From Pseudoalteromonas rhizosphaerae (lineage in GTDB: Bacteria > Pseudomonadota > Gammaproteobacteria > Enterobacterales > Alteromonadaceae): 64,000 bases of DNA. The notes under the pieces are model-generated. The model ran no database searches and was not told where the DNA came from. It saw only the letters and a list, made by a program, of their open reading frames with translations. Below are positions 16,801 through 25,989 of the stretch, one piece after another. Location: NCBI RefSeq assembly GCF_902498845.1, contig NZ_CABVLM010000014.1, positions 62,001-126,000 of the forward strand, given 5' to 3'. Both the position numbers and the translations under genes were made by a program. Every line of letters starts with the position of its first letter. Positions within the stretch are counted from its first letter, which is position 1.

Positions 16801-18738
16801 TTAAAGCACAGGTAAGGTAATTTTGCCTGTAACAATTTCAGAACTGCCTTTTACAGCATACTCATAACCAAAAGTAACATTATTTTTACTGCTTAATTGA
16901 TTGTCATCAAGATTTTCTATTTGATAAGTATTATTTGATAACTTATACCACTGACGATCAGGAAGGCTTGTGTAGAAATCAACAGAGTAGTCATCAATTA
17001 AAATAGTTTCATTAACAGCAACTGAAACTGTATTAATCTCGCTAATATTTATGTTGCCATCAGATACAATTGTGCTCTCAATTAGTGCAGGGTTTACTTT
17101 TCCATTGGCTGTATAGCCTAGCAAATTAACTTTAAAATGACTTAAGGTTGCTATTGATGCTGGTAAGTAAAGACTACCATTGTTTGATTTACGCTTAAAA
17201 CCAACATCTTCATTAGCTGTATTCTTAAGTACTATAGTTTTGCCGTCAGTTAATCCGTTATTATTATCCCAACGCAATTGATTGATATCAAAAGGAGATT
17301 GATCTGCAATACGAAATGAGCTTGCGGCTGAGATATTCACGACTTCACCTGTAGACTTCACACTGACTTTTTCAATGTTATACTCATAATGACCGCCGAC
17401 AAGAGGAGCGGCTGGTGACAGAGTAACAAATGTATCGTTATATTTAAGCGATGAGGTAAAAGGAACAGAAACGTCATTAAACGAAATTTGCGTTACGCCT
17501 TGTGCAATAAAATCGTTTTCATCATCAGTACCTTTAACAACCGTTATTTGACGTTTCTTAATTAATGACGCAGCACTATCAACTAACTCAATAGGCGCTT
17601 CCATAAACATATAGAAGTTTTGAGATGTTTCATCTGCTATGGCACTAACAACTCGCGGCCTAGAGGAAAACGACGATACTCTTGGCTTTATTACTAGTGA
17701 TAAAACACCATCGTCTAGTTCATAAAAACGATTTAAATTATTAAAGCTTGAGTTAGTAACTGACACCCCACCATTTGTAGCATAAAGATTTACTTCACCT
17801 GTATCATAGCGATTACCTGAACTATCTACGAAACTAGGTAAAAGTAGCTTCATCTTTGAACTACCATTATATTCAAAAATATACTCTTTACTATCAGCAT
17901 CGAAAGTTGCTGGCGTTCCTTTAGTAAGATTTTTTAATGAAACAAAGTTCAAATTATCAAATGTATTACCAAGTTCATTAATTACTGAAACACGGACTTC
18001 AAACTTTGCGTTTTCAGCTGTTTTAGAAACATACAAAGTATTTCCGTTGGTTAACTCGCTTATATTAATTTGGCTAATACTGTCTGACTGATTGTTATAA
18101 CTAAAATCATCAACAGCATCATTGTCAACATCAAGGTCCATTGATAGCAGATCAGTAAAACCGGCTACTTTAGCAATAGAGTACATACCAGTATCTGCAT
18201 TATAGGTAGAACGAATAAAATGTTCATTACGATTCGAAAATTCATTGTACATATTAAATGCAGTGGAAATACTGTAACTAAATTCAAGCCCTGCTACAGG
18301 TGTATTTTCACCATTAAGCAGTACTTCAAACTGCACAGTTTCAGCACTTGAAACTTCTAAACTTCCCAATTGAGCTATACCGTAATTCGTTTTACCGTAA
18401 AAAGCACGCTCCTGAAAAGAACCATCAGCACTGGAGACAAGCAGAACAAAGTCAGAGTTTTTTGGGAGCTCATTTAATTCAAATAAACCGTTTGAAACAG
18501 CGACAGGCTCGCTCCAGTCATTACCAATTTTAATTGATACTTGGGCATTATTAACAGACTCACCTGTTAATAAGTGTTTAACTGATCCAGTTAAAGTTAC
18601 ACTTTTTAGCTCAGCTTGAGCATCAGTATTATTTTCAATAGCAGCTACGATATCGTCATTATTATCTTCAACTTCTAGGCAACCAGAAAGGAAAAAACTA
18701 GATGAAATAGCAAGTGCAATAGCAGATTTTCTTAACAT
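16801..18738 (-). CDS. Large outer-membrane-type lipoprotein of unknown function
   Basis: A 645-residue lipoprotein. The signal peptide ends in the lipobox LSGC (Cys20), followed by a flexible Asp/Asn-rich stretch. Residues about 45-115 resemble a carboxypeptidase-regulatory-like beta-sandwich (TGSVKHLLTGESVNNAQVSI, then GLFELNELP). The rest is beta-rich with Ig-like repeats; around residues 440-490 (SLKYNDTFVTLSPAAPLVGG) it resembles the bacterial Ig-like Big_5 fold. No catalytic motif is seen. Ser/Asn/Thr content is high, typical of surface proteins. It has its own terminator and is separated by 318 bases from the diguanylate cyclase, so no operon is implied. Function unknown. Confidence 0.8.
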   Translation of the reverse strand: MLRKSAIALAISSSFFLSGCLEVEDNNDDIVAAIENNTDAQAELKSVTLTGSVKHLLTGESVNNAQVSIKIGNDWSEPVAVSNGLFELNELPKNSDFVLLVSSADGSFQERAFYGKTNYGIAQLGSLEVSSAETVQFEVLLNGENTPVAGLEFSYSISTAFNMYNEFSNRNEHFIRSTYNADTGMYSIAKVAGFTDLLSMDLDVDNDAVDDFSYNNQSDSISQINISELTNGNTLYVSKTAENAKFEVRVSVINELGNTFDNLNFVSLKNLTKGTPATFDADSKEYIFEYNGSSKMKLLLPSFVDSSGNRYDTGEVNLYATNGGVSVTNSSFNNLNRFYELDDGVLSLVIKPRVSSFSSRPRVVSAIADETSQNFYMFMEAPIELVDSAASLIKKRQITVVKGTDDENDFIAQGVTQISFNDVSVPFTSSLKYNDTFVTLSPAAPLVGGHYEYNIEKVSVKSTGEVVNISAASSFRIADQSPFDINQLRWDNNNGLTDGKTIVLKNTANEDVGFKRKSNNGSLYLPASIATLSHFKVNLLGYTANGKVNPALIESTIVSDGNINISEINTVSVAVNETILIDDYSVDFYTSLPDRQWYKLSNNTYQIENLDDNQLSSKNNVTFGYEYAVKGSSEIVTGKITLPVL

Positions 18739-19056
18739 TTAAACTCCATGTATTTATTATTTTTACCCAGATTAGGCTCATGTGAAGTATACCGAAGTAC
18801 TTGCTTATAACGCAACAATACAATCCCAAATCAGGGGCTTAAGTATCTGAACATAAGATGAATTGTCTATTTATCCCCCACAACCAACTGGATTGTTTGT
18901 TTTTATAGCAATTAATGTACAAAATCGACTGTCCATTTAATATAGAAAATAACATTAGCAATAAGTAAAGTTAAAGTATTCATAGTAAGTAATTTAACTA
19001 CGAAGGATAACAGTCAAAGAATTTTTTAATAACCTTTTCACTTCACATTTTAATCT
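18739..19056. other. Intergenic region, 318 bases
   Basis: AT-rich, with no open frame worth calling. It must contain the promoter of the lipoprotein gene (left) and the 3' untranslated end of the diguanylate cyclase gene (right). No clear hairpin terminator with a T-run was seen for the latter. Confidence 0.5.
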
Positions 19057-21951
19057 TTATATTTTATTTATTTCGACTCGATTTCGGCCATTACTTTTTG
19101 CTTGATAAAGCGCTTGGTCAGCTTGCGCCAGTAACCTGTCATAGTCATTAACTGCCAATGAATCTGCGACTCCAAAACTAACCGTTACCGATAACCCGCT
19201 AGCTATGTTTGAAAAATCGTAGTTTGCAATTTGCACACCTAATTCTTCACATAATTGAGCGGCTTGTTGCGCGGTTTTATGAGGGAATAGTAATGTAAAT
19301 TCTTCACCTCCCCAGCGAGCAACTTGACTATCATCACTCTCATTGAGCTCTCCTAGTATATGAGCAACTACGCAAATTACTCGGTCGCCAACAATATGTG
19401 ACCACCCGTCATTAATTCGCTTAAAATGATCAATATCCATGATCGCAATAGCGAGAGGTGAATCATGTTGCTTAAAGTCAGCAAAATTATCCGCGAGCCA
19501 ACAATCAAAGGCACGACGATTTGGCAAATCAGTTAGTTGATCATGGGTTGCTTGATGAGCAAAGGCATCTGTTTGTTGTTGCAGATCATTAGTTTGTTGC
19601 TCAACCCGCTTGATCAGCTCGATTTCTATTTTTTTATAATGATAAAGTCGGTATCTATAAAGCCCGTAGACCAATGCTAATAAACCGATAAAAACCATGA
19701 TTTTAAAAGTATTTTTTTGCCAGAAATAAGACTGGATCACAAACGTTAAGGTTTTATCATTATCTTGCCATTGCCCATTAGGGTAGCCAGAACGTACTTT
19801 GAACGTGTACTTGCCCGGTGGTAAGTTAGTATATTCTGTAATACTGAGTTGATTACGGTTAACCCACACATTGTTATAGCCAGCCAATTGGGTCTGATAA
19901 TTCAATCGATGGGGCATAATAAAACTTAAGCCCGCATAATGAAAAGAGAGCCGCGAAACACCCAGCGGTAAAATGATTTCTTCATCTTGCTGCACTAAGG
20001 GGGTCATTTTGCCATCTACATACATGGCCTCAATAATTGTCGGTAATGTCTTCTTAGTAGCTTGCTTTAATCGTTCAGGGACGATAGTACTTGCCCCTTG
20101 CGCTGTAGCAATCCAAATACTGCCATCTTTATGCAACACCGCAGCAGGATTAGACCCGCCATTAGCCTGGGCGCTAAGCATGCCGTCTCCTTCATCATAT
20201 AGCTGATACTGGATTGGCAACGCATTATTTTGTGCTAACTGGGCGAGTCGCTGTTTGACTTGCTGTTGATTAACTTGGATCACACCGCGATTACTAGATA
20301 ACCAAAACGAATCTCCCTGTGCCACAACTTGAAACAACTTATCAACTGGCAAGCCTTGTTCACGCCCAAGAATACTCATCTCTCCGGTTGGGATATGACA
20401 CCGGACAAGACCACGGTCTGTCGCCATCCAGATATATTCAGATTCAGCATAAAAACCAAAAGCATATGCAGCATCAAAATGGGCTGGAAATACTTTAGCC
20501 GTAAACTTTTCTAAACTTGGGCTAAAAAATGCGACCCCAACGCCGGTTCCAATCCATACATTGCCATAATTGTCTTCGCTAAGGGCTATAATAAAATCAC
20601 CAGGTAAACCATCTACACTTGAAAACTGCTTCAGTGATCCATCCACATCTATTCGTGTCAATCCTGCTGCGGTTCCTACCCATAAGCGCCCTGCACTATC
20701 AAATAATAACGCCCTGACTTCATTGCTGGCTAAGCCATTTTTACGATCTAGAACAGGATAAGCTTTACCATTGATGATCCGCATCAAACCTGAGGTATAA
20801 GTCCCTAGCCAAATATGTCCTTGCGCATCCTCAGCTAAACTTAAAACCGATAACGGATCATTCCCATAAGCAGCAGGAAATGTGTTTACTTTATTATCTT
20901 CAATACGGTTTAAACCTAGGCTGCCGCCTACCCATAAGCTACCATCTGAATGGGACAGCACGGTGCGAACATAGTCCCCTGTTAAACCGCGTTTTGTGGT
21001 CCAAGTTGAAAAAGCAGCTTCACGCAATCGGTACAAACCGCCATTTGTGCCAACCCAAATACTATTTTCACGATCTTGTAATAGCGATAAAATCCGATTG
21101 GCTGGTAAACCAGCGTCAGCATCAAGTTGTTCAAGTCCTAACGGGCTTAATCGAAACACCCCTTTATTGATCGTACCAAACCAAAGATCATCATGATCAT
21201 CTTGTAAAATACTTGAGATAGCCTCATCTTTAAGCTGAGCATGAATACTGACAAAACGGTTGTTCACCTGCTTCCATGCGCCTTGTTCACTGCCTACAAT
21301 GAGTTCACCTTGGCGGGTCAAATACAAGGTGTATATTGGACTTTGTGGTAAACCTGAATCGGGAGTAATTAATCGCGCTGTTTTATTATTAATTTGATAC
21401 AAGCCTTTGCTGGTTGCAGCCCAAATCATACCTGCTTTGTCTGCTATTAGGCGATAAGCACTGAGGTTTTCTAAAATCGCCGTGTCCGGCGCACTATCAA
21501 ACTCTCGATATACAACACCTTGGCCCTCAAGAGCTAACCAAGTTTCATCTGAAGGTGTTTTTAATACATGATTTACCATCACAGTGGCATTAGGCTTAGC
21601 GTGCCATTGCCCTTGATATAAATGACTGATCCCACCTCGGGCACCCACGATATATAAACCGCCATCAGCTTGTGGGGCTAAACTACGTAAACCAGAATCT
21701 GGTAAACCAGTTATTTCCGTGCGTGTAAATAGTTTAAACTCACGGCCATTAAATCGGGCTAATCCTTCCCATGTGGCAATCCATATATAGCCATCATTTG
21801 TTTGCACCACACTATTGATACTATTGTGAGGCAAACCAGAACGGGTATTCCAAGTTTCGGCAAAGTAGTCATTAAGAGGTAAACGGGTTTGCTCAGCAGC
21901 AAAGCTGCTAAAAACAACAAAAAAGAAAAAGCAAAGACCTAAACGAATCAT
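19057..21951 (-). CDS. Propeller-sensor diguanylate cyclase (Reg_prop, Y_Y_Y, GGDEF)
   Basis: A 964-residue inner-membrane signalling protein. The signal sequence (1-19) leads into about twelve two-component-regulator propeller repeats (residues 25-630, patterns such as DGYIWIATWEGLARFNG). A Y_Y_Y domain (about 660-735, LPPGKYTFKVRSG) follows, then one transmembrane helix (about 750-770), a short coiled coil, and a GGDEF domain. The active loop is RWGGEEF (GGEEF at 881-885), so it should make cyclic di-GMP from two GTP. The inhibitory I-site position before it reads SDDS instead of RxxD, so product inhibition is probably missing. The periplasmic propellers probably bind a ligand, perhaps a glycan, as in hybrid two-component sensors. 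Monocistronic. Confidence 0.93.
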   Translation of the reverse strand: MIRLGLCFFFFVVFSSFAAEQTRLPLNDYFAETWNTRSGLPHNSINSVVQTNDGYIWIATWEGLARFNGREFKLFTRTEITGLPDSGLRSLAPQADGGLYIVGARGGISHLYQGQWHAKPNATVMVNHVLKTPSDETWLALEGQGVVYREFDSAPDTAILENLSAYRLIADKAGMIWAATSKGLYQINNKTARLITPDSGLPQSPIYTLYLTRQGELIVGSEQGAWKQVNNRFVSIHAQLKDEAISSILQDDHDDLWFGTINKGVFRLSPLGLEQLDADAGLPANRILSLLQDRENSIWVGTNGGLYRLREAAFSTWTTKRGLTGDYVRTVLSHSDGSLWVGGSLGLNRIEDNKVNTFPAAYGNDPLSVLSLAEDAQGHIWLGTYTSGLMRIINGKAYPVLDRKNGLASNEVRALLFDSAGRLWVGTAAGLTRIDVDGSLKQFSSVDGLPGDFIIALSEDNYGNVWIGTGVGVAFFSPSLEKFTAKVFPAHFDAAYAFGFYAESEYIWMATDRGLVRCHIPTGEMSILGREQGLPVDKLFQVVAQGDSFWLSSNRGVIQVNQQQVKQRLAQLAQNNALPIQYQLYDEGDGMLSAQANGGSNPAAVLHKDGSIWIATAQGASTIVPERLKQATKKTLPTIIEAMYVDGKMTPLVQQDEEIILPLGVSRLSFHYAGLSFIMPHRLNYQTQLAGYNNVWVNRNQLSITEYTNLPPGKYTFKVRSGYPNGQWQDNDKTLTFVIQSYFWQKNTFKIMVFIGLLALVYGLYRYRLYHYKKIEIELIKRVEQQTNDLQQQTDAFAHQATHDQLTDLPNRRAFDCWLADNFADFKQHDSPLAIAIMDIDHFKRINDGWSHIVGDRVICVVAHILGELNESDDSQVARWGGEEFTLLFPHKTAQQAAQLCEELGVQIANYDFSNIASGLSVTVSFGVADSLAVNDYDRLLAQADQALYQAKSNGRNRVEINKI

Positions 21952-22126
21952 TATACTAAACGCCTTCGTAATTATGGCGAGCTAACAACTTAGCATTAAC
22001 GCAAATTAAATAGATAATGATTTACTAGTAGTTAATTATCATTATATTTTCTTGTATAGGAATTATACTAACATAGTCTGAGTTTTATTTTCATTAACTA
22101 AATAACACAATTCGTTTACGACTACG

Positions 22127-22762
22127 CTAAGCACACAGAGCGTCTATGCTTTGCTGCAGCTGGTCAATAAACTTCGCTACATGTAAACCATCCATCAATG
22201 CATGGTGCACATCTATTGAGATAGGCAATGTCCCCTTTTGCGCATCAAACTGTCCAAACACTAATTTAGGAATGCCGAAATGATTACCTTGTGTATGTGC
22301 GTGAGAGAAGCTTGTAAAGTTCAACCACGGTAAAACCGAAATATGGATCAAATCAGTCTGACCTTCGGTTTGCGCAAAAGCAGTTGAGAATAATGGCTGT
22401 TGCTTTGCAGCTAAGCTAACTTTATTTGCATGCACTTGAAAGTCGTTCAACGTAGCTTGTTGTGAAAAATAGCTAAACCTAAAGGTATCATCATCAGCAA
22501 GCTCTACCACACTGGCACGTTGAGCAGCTAGTTGCCAAGGTACACCGTCAATGATCCTCAGTAACATTGGTTGATAAGCATTGCTTGCCTGCAATGTTGC
22601 ATAGATATAGGCATGAAAAAAAGAGCATTGTTGTGATTTACAATACTGATACAGCGCCCCCATATCTAATTCTACACATACATTAAAATAAGGTTGCGTA
22701 AACTCTTTAAACAGTGAGAAATGTTGTTGGCGTGGCCATGTGGCTAAATCGATGGGCGTCAT
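22127..22762 (-). CDS. CatA-like acetyltransferase (chloramphenicol acetyltransferase fold)
   Basis: A 211-residue acetyl-CoA-dependent O-acetyltransferase of the CAT trimer family. The catalytic motif HHALMDGLHVAKF is intact (H186-H187, Asp191), and the N-terminal FNVCVELDMGALYQYCK segment and length fit the family (about 213-219). True chloramphenicol resistance enzymes share these features, but chromosomal CAT-like proteins of marine bacteria often have other or unknown acceptors, so resistance should not be assumed. It lies about 90 bases downstream of the leucine dehydrogenase stop on the same strand. A palindrome between them may limit read-through. Confidence 0.85.
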   Translation of the reverse strand: MTPIDLATWPRQQHFSLFKEFTQPYFNVCVELDMGALYQYCKSQQCSFFHAYIYATLQASNAYQPMLLRIIDGVPWQLAAQRASVVELADDDTFRFSYFSQQATLNDFQVHANKVSLAAKQQPLFSTAFAQTEGQTDLIHISVLPWLNFTSFSHAHTQGNHFGIPKLVFGQFDAQKGTLPISIDVHHALMDGLHVAKFIDQLQQSIDALCA

Positions 22763-22824
22763 ATCTTTAGAAAACTATACAGGTCAGGATGACCGTATCG
22801 TGAGGGATTTACTGAATAATGTAA

Positions 22825-22844
22825 AGGCGTGCAATTGCACGCCT
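22825..22844. terminator. Perfect 20-base palindrome after the leucine dehydrogenase gene
   Basis: aggcgtgcaattgcacgcct is a perfect dyad 11 bases beyond the leucine dehydrogenase stop. It forms a GC-rich hairpin but lacks a strong T-run, so it may be a weak terminator or an mRNA-stabilising hairpin before the CAT-like gene. Confidence 0.6.
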
Positions 22845-22855
22845 AAACGCGTTTA

Positions 22856-23896
22856 TTATAAACCGTTTTTGATGATCTCTTGTGCGAGTTCGTCTGCGAT
22901 CAAATGCGTTGATTTTTGCTCTTTCTCACTTCGCGAAAAAATTTCAGTTAAGGTTTTGAAAATCCCCTCAACATGTTTATTTGATGCCTCAGCACTGTAA
23001 CCTTCTGGCGCTGTTTCATAATAAACATTAATAATACCACCTGCGTTAATCACATAATCTGGTGCGTATAAAATACCTTTTTCACGAATGATCTCACCGT
23101 GACGAGACTCGGCTAATTGGTTATTTGCACAACCAGCAATAATTGTCGCTTTAATGCGTGGAATAGTCGCATCATTTACTGTTGCACCAAGTGCACACGG
23201 TGCATATACATCGACATCAAGGTCGTATATTTCATCAATGCCTACAGCAGTCGCTGCAAAATCATTCACGACTCGATCAATTGCCACTTGGTTGATATCA
23301 GTTACAAACAAGATCGCACCCGCGTCATGCAAATGTTTACATAAGCCATAAGCAACAGCGCCTAAGCCTTGTACTGCCACTTTAATGCCACTCAAGTCTT
23401 GGTGACCACGTTGATGTTGTAACGCCGCTTTAATTCCTAAAAATGTGCCATACGCTGTAAATGGTGACGGGTTACCACTTTTACCTTCAAGGCCTAATAC
23501 ATAGTTAGTTTCTTTATTCATAATAGCCACATCATCACAGGTGATGTTTACATCTTCAGCAGAATAGTAACTACCATTTAAGCGCTCTAATTGGCGACCA
23601 AATGCACGGAATAACTGTTCAGACTTAATTTCTTTGGCATTACCAATGATCACAGATTTACCACCACCAAATGGTAAACGTGCTACCGCATTTTTGTAGG
23701 TCATACCCTTTGATAAACGAAGCGCATCGACAACAGCGTCGTCATCACTTGCGTAATCCCACATTCTGCAACCACCAACAGCAGGACCTAAATTAGTATT
23801 ATGAACGGCAATAATTGCACGAAGGCCTGATTCTTTATCTGAACAAAAAACCACTTGTTCGTGGTTATCAAAATCAACTCGATTGAACACAGCCAC
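22856..23896 (-). CDS. ldh: Leucine dehydrogenase (Glu/Leu/Phe/Val dehydrogenase family)
   Basis: A 346-residue NAD-dependent dehydrogenase that converts branched-chain amino acids to 2-oxo acids and ammonia. The catalytic lysines are K68 (LSKGMTYKNA region) and K80 (PFGGGKSVI), the same positions as in Bacillus leucine dehydrogenase. The Rossmann motif appears as VAVQGLGAVAYGLCKHL near residue 182. Length (about 345-370) fits leucine rather than glutamate dehydrogenase. In Alteromonadales this enzyme replaces the transaminase route into branched-chain amino acid breakdown. An ACGT-type palindrome about 230 bases upstream may be its operator. Confidence 0.93.
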   Translation of the reverse strand: MAVFNRVDFDNHEQVVFCSDKESGLRAIIAVHNTNLGPAVGGCRMWDYASDDDAVVDALRLSKGMTYKNAVARLPFGGGKSVIIGNAKEIKSEQLFRAFGRQLERLNGSYYSAEDVNITCDDVAIMNKETNYVLGLEGKSGNPSPFTAYGTFLGIKAALQHQRGHQDLSGIKVAVQGLGAVAYGLCKHLHDAGAILFVTDINQVAIDRVVNDFAATAVGIDEIYDLDVDVYAPCALGATVNDATIPRIKATIIAGCANNQLAESRHGEIIREKGILYAPDYVINAGGIINVYYETAPEGYSAEASNKHVEGIFKTLTEIFSRSEKEQKSTHLIADELAQEIIKNGL

Positions 23897-24124
23897 TTTA
23901 TCTTACTCCGAAATTTGTAACCCGTGAGAGGGTATGCACGCTGAAATTGCCGAGACTCTACCACTTCATATTACAGCTTGCCACTATATGAGATGATAAA
24001 ACCTATCAATATCAGGCGCTGTAATAAATAAGCTAATTTATCGCAATTTTAAACATTTTAAATTCAAAAAAAGTTACTTTTTAGAATAGTTAATTAACTT
24101 AACTAAAAATATAGCATGATAACG

Positions 24125-24140
24125 TTTACGTGAACGTCAA
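24125..24140. promoter_or_regulatory. ACGT-centred palindrome, possible LiuR-type operator
   Basis: TTTACGTGAACGTCAA is a near-perfect dyad (TTkACGT-N2-ACGTmAA). It lies 229 bases upstream of the leucine dehydrogenase start. It resembles, from memory, sites of MerR-family LiuR regulators of branched-chain amino acid degradation in gammaproteobacteria. The regulator gene is not in the window. Confidence 0.45.
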
Positions 24141-24253
24141 TTTGAATATTATTGTAAAGTTTAAATTACAAGGCAATAAACAGCAACAAGAGAGTAATGA
24201 TGGGTGTTTGCGGGAGATTAGGTGGTTTACATCCAACTGGTCAGAGCTGATAA

Positions 24254-24281
24254 GCGGTATCTGAGAAGACTCAAATACCGC
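24254..24281 (-). terminator. Hairpin downstream of fumarase
   Basis: A 12-pair stem with one wobble (24254-24265 with 24270-24281) and a 4-base loop, 17 bases after the fumarase stop. It is stable but has no T-run, so its strength as a terminator is uncertain. Confidence 0.65.
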
Positions 24282-24297
24282 ATAATAAAGCGAATAC

Positions 24298-25824
24298 TTA
24301 TTTTAACTTAGCGTCTAACTCTGCAATTTTAGCTTTCCAAATTGCTGGGCCTTGGGTATGCGCATTTGCGCCTTCACTATCCACTGCGACAGTGACTGGC
24401 ATATCTTCTACTTCAAATTCATAGATAGCTTCCATACCTAAATCTTCAAATGCCACTACACGGGCTTTTTTGATTGCTTTAGATACTAAGTAAGCTGCTC
24501 CACCTACGGCCATCAAATACACAGATTTATTGTTTTTGATAGACTCAACCGTTGCAGGGCCACGTTCCGCTTTACCAATCATGCCAATAATGCCGGTTTT
24601 TTCTAGCATCATGTCAGTGAATTTATCCATCCGAGTTGCTGTTGTAGGACCCGCTGGGCCCACTGCTTCATCACGTACCGCGTCAACTGGGCCAACGTAG
24701 TAAATAAACTTATTATCAAAATCAACACCTGCAGGTAACCCTTCACCAGAATTGATCATATCTTGCAGACGTTTATGCGCTGCATCACGACCAGTTAATA
24801 TAGTCCCTGACAGTAATACTGTTTCGCCCATTTTCCATTCATGCGTATCTTCTTTAGTTAGCGTATTTAAGTCAACACGACGCGTACCCTCACCCACTTC
24901 AAATGTGACTTCTGGCCAATCTTCAAGTTTTGGCGCTTTTAAGTTTGCAGGACCTGAACCATCTAATGTGAAATGTACATGGCGAGTCGCCGCACAATTT
25001 GGGATCATAACCACAGGTTTTGAGGCCGCATGAGTCGGTGCGGTTTTTATTTTCACATCAACCACTGTTGTTAAACCGCCAAGGCCTTGTGCGCCAATAC
25101 CGAGCTTATTTGCACGCTCAAATATTTCTAAACGAAGCTTCTCTTCGGTGGTTTCTGCGCCACGTTCCATAAGCTCATGGATATCAACTGGATCCATAAG
25201 TGATTCTTTTGCCATTACTGCGGCTTTTTCTGCCGTTCCGCCAATACCTATACCTAGCATGCCTGGTGGACACCAACCAGCGCCCATGGTCGGCAAGGTC
25301 TTTTCGACCCATTCAGCCACATCATCAGATGGATTAAGCATCACCATTTTACTTTTATTTTCAGAGCCGCCGCCTTTTGCTGCCACCATTACTTCAACAT
25401 TGCCGCCTGCCACTAAATCAATGTGCACGACCGAAGGCGTATTATCTTTGGTGTTTTTACGGCTACCTGCAGGATCTGCAACAATAGATGCACGTAATGG
25501 ATTATCTGGATTCAAATAAGCACGACGCGTCCCTTCGTCAACCATTTGCTGTACGGTTAAATCTGTTTTGTCCCACTTAACATCCATACCTACTTTCACA
25601 AAACAAGTAATAATACCTGTGTCTTGGCACAAAGGACGTTTGCCTTCTGCCGACATCCGCGAGTTAATTAAAATCTGCGCAATGGCATCTTTTGCCGCTT
25701 TACTTTGTTCTTTGTTATAGGCTTTTTCGAGCGCTTGAACAAAATCAAGTGGATGATAAAACGAAATATACTGCAATGCATCTTCAATGCTATCAATAAA
25801 GTCTTGCTGACGAATTGTACTCAT
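24298..25824 (-). CDS. Class I fumarate hydratase, iron-sulfur type
   Basis: A 508-residue homodimeric [4Fe-4S] enzyme that hydrates fumarate to L-malate in the TCA cycle. The three cluster cysteines are C66 (PLCQDTGI), C185 (GAGWCPPGMLG) and C277 (MIPNCAATRHVHF). The N-terminal alpha domain and C-terminal beta domain are fused in one chain, as in E. coli FumA/FumB. Such enzymes are oxygen-sensitive. The start (MSTIRQQDFIDSIEDALQYI) has an AAGGA Shine-Dalgarno about 8 bases upstream. A perfect palindrome sits in the leader at 25844-25863. It is divergent from pabB. Confidence 0.96.
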   Translation of the reverse strand: MSTIRQQDFIDSIEDALQYISFYHPLDFVQALEKAYNKEQSKAAKDAIAQILINSRMSAEGKRPLCQDTGIITCFVKVGMDVKWDKTDLTVQQMVDEGTRRAYLNPDNPLRASIVADPAGSRKNTKDNTPSVVHIDLVAGGNVEVMVAAKGGGSENKSKMVMLNPSDDVAEWVEKTLPTMGAGWCPPGMLGIGIGGTAEKAAVMAKESLMDPVDIHELMERGAETTEEKLRLEIFERANKLGIGAQGLGGLTTVVDVKIKTAPTHAASKPVVMIPNCAATRHVHFTLDGSGPANLKAPKLEDWPEVTFEVGEGTRRVDLNTLTKEDTHEWKMGETVLLSGTILTGRDAAHKRLQDMINSGEGLPAGVDFDNKFIYYVGPVDAVRDEAVGPAGPTTATRMDKFTDMMLEKTGIIGMIGKAERGPATVESIKNNKSVYLMAVGGAAYLVSKAIKKARVVAFEDLGMEAIYEFEVEDMPVTVAVDSEGANAHTQGPAIWKAKIAELDAKLK

Positions 25825-25843
25825 AGGGGTTCCTTAAATTACC

Positions 25844-25863
25844 TTTACGTGAGAACACGTAAA
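25844..25863. promoter_or_regulatory. Perfect palindrome in the fumarase leader
   Basis: tttacgtgagaacacgtaaa: two exact 8-base arms around 4 bases, 20 bases upstream of the fumarase ATG. It could be an operator or an mRNA hairpin close to the ribosome site. It shares the half-site TTTACGT with the palindrome at 24125 but with wider spacing. Confidence 0.5.
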
Positions 25864-25989
25864 CTAGGCCAAACCAGTGACGGTGGTTTGTACAGCGCTT
25901 AGGCAACGTCACTAAACGCTGCCAAAAAATTATAACTTATGATACCCTCCTAGCCCGTTTCGAGCCAGTTCTTCAGGGTAAAAAAATAG

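Larger units (their letters stand above)
23897..24297. other. Intergenic region, 401 bases, leucine dehydrogenase promoter side
   Basis: No open frame. It holds the promoter region of the leucine dehydrogenase gene, the palindrome at 24125-24140, and, at the right end, a hairpin after fumarase. The stretch 24000-24120 is very AT-rich. Confidence 0.5.

Noticed and set aside
22127..22762. Chloramphenicol resistance gene.
   Set aside because: The CAT motif is present, but there is no mobile context, and chromosomal CAT-like enzymes often have other substrates; resistance was not claimed.
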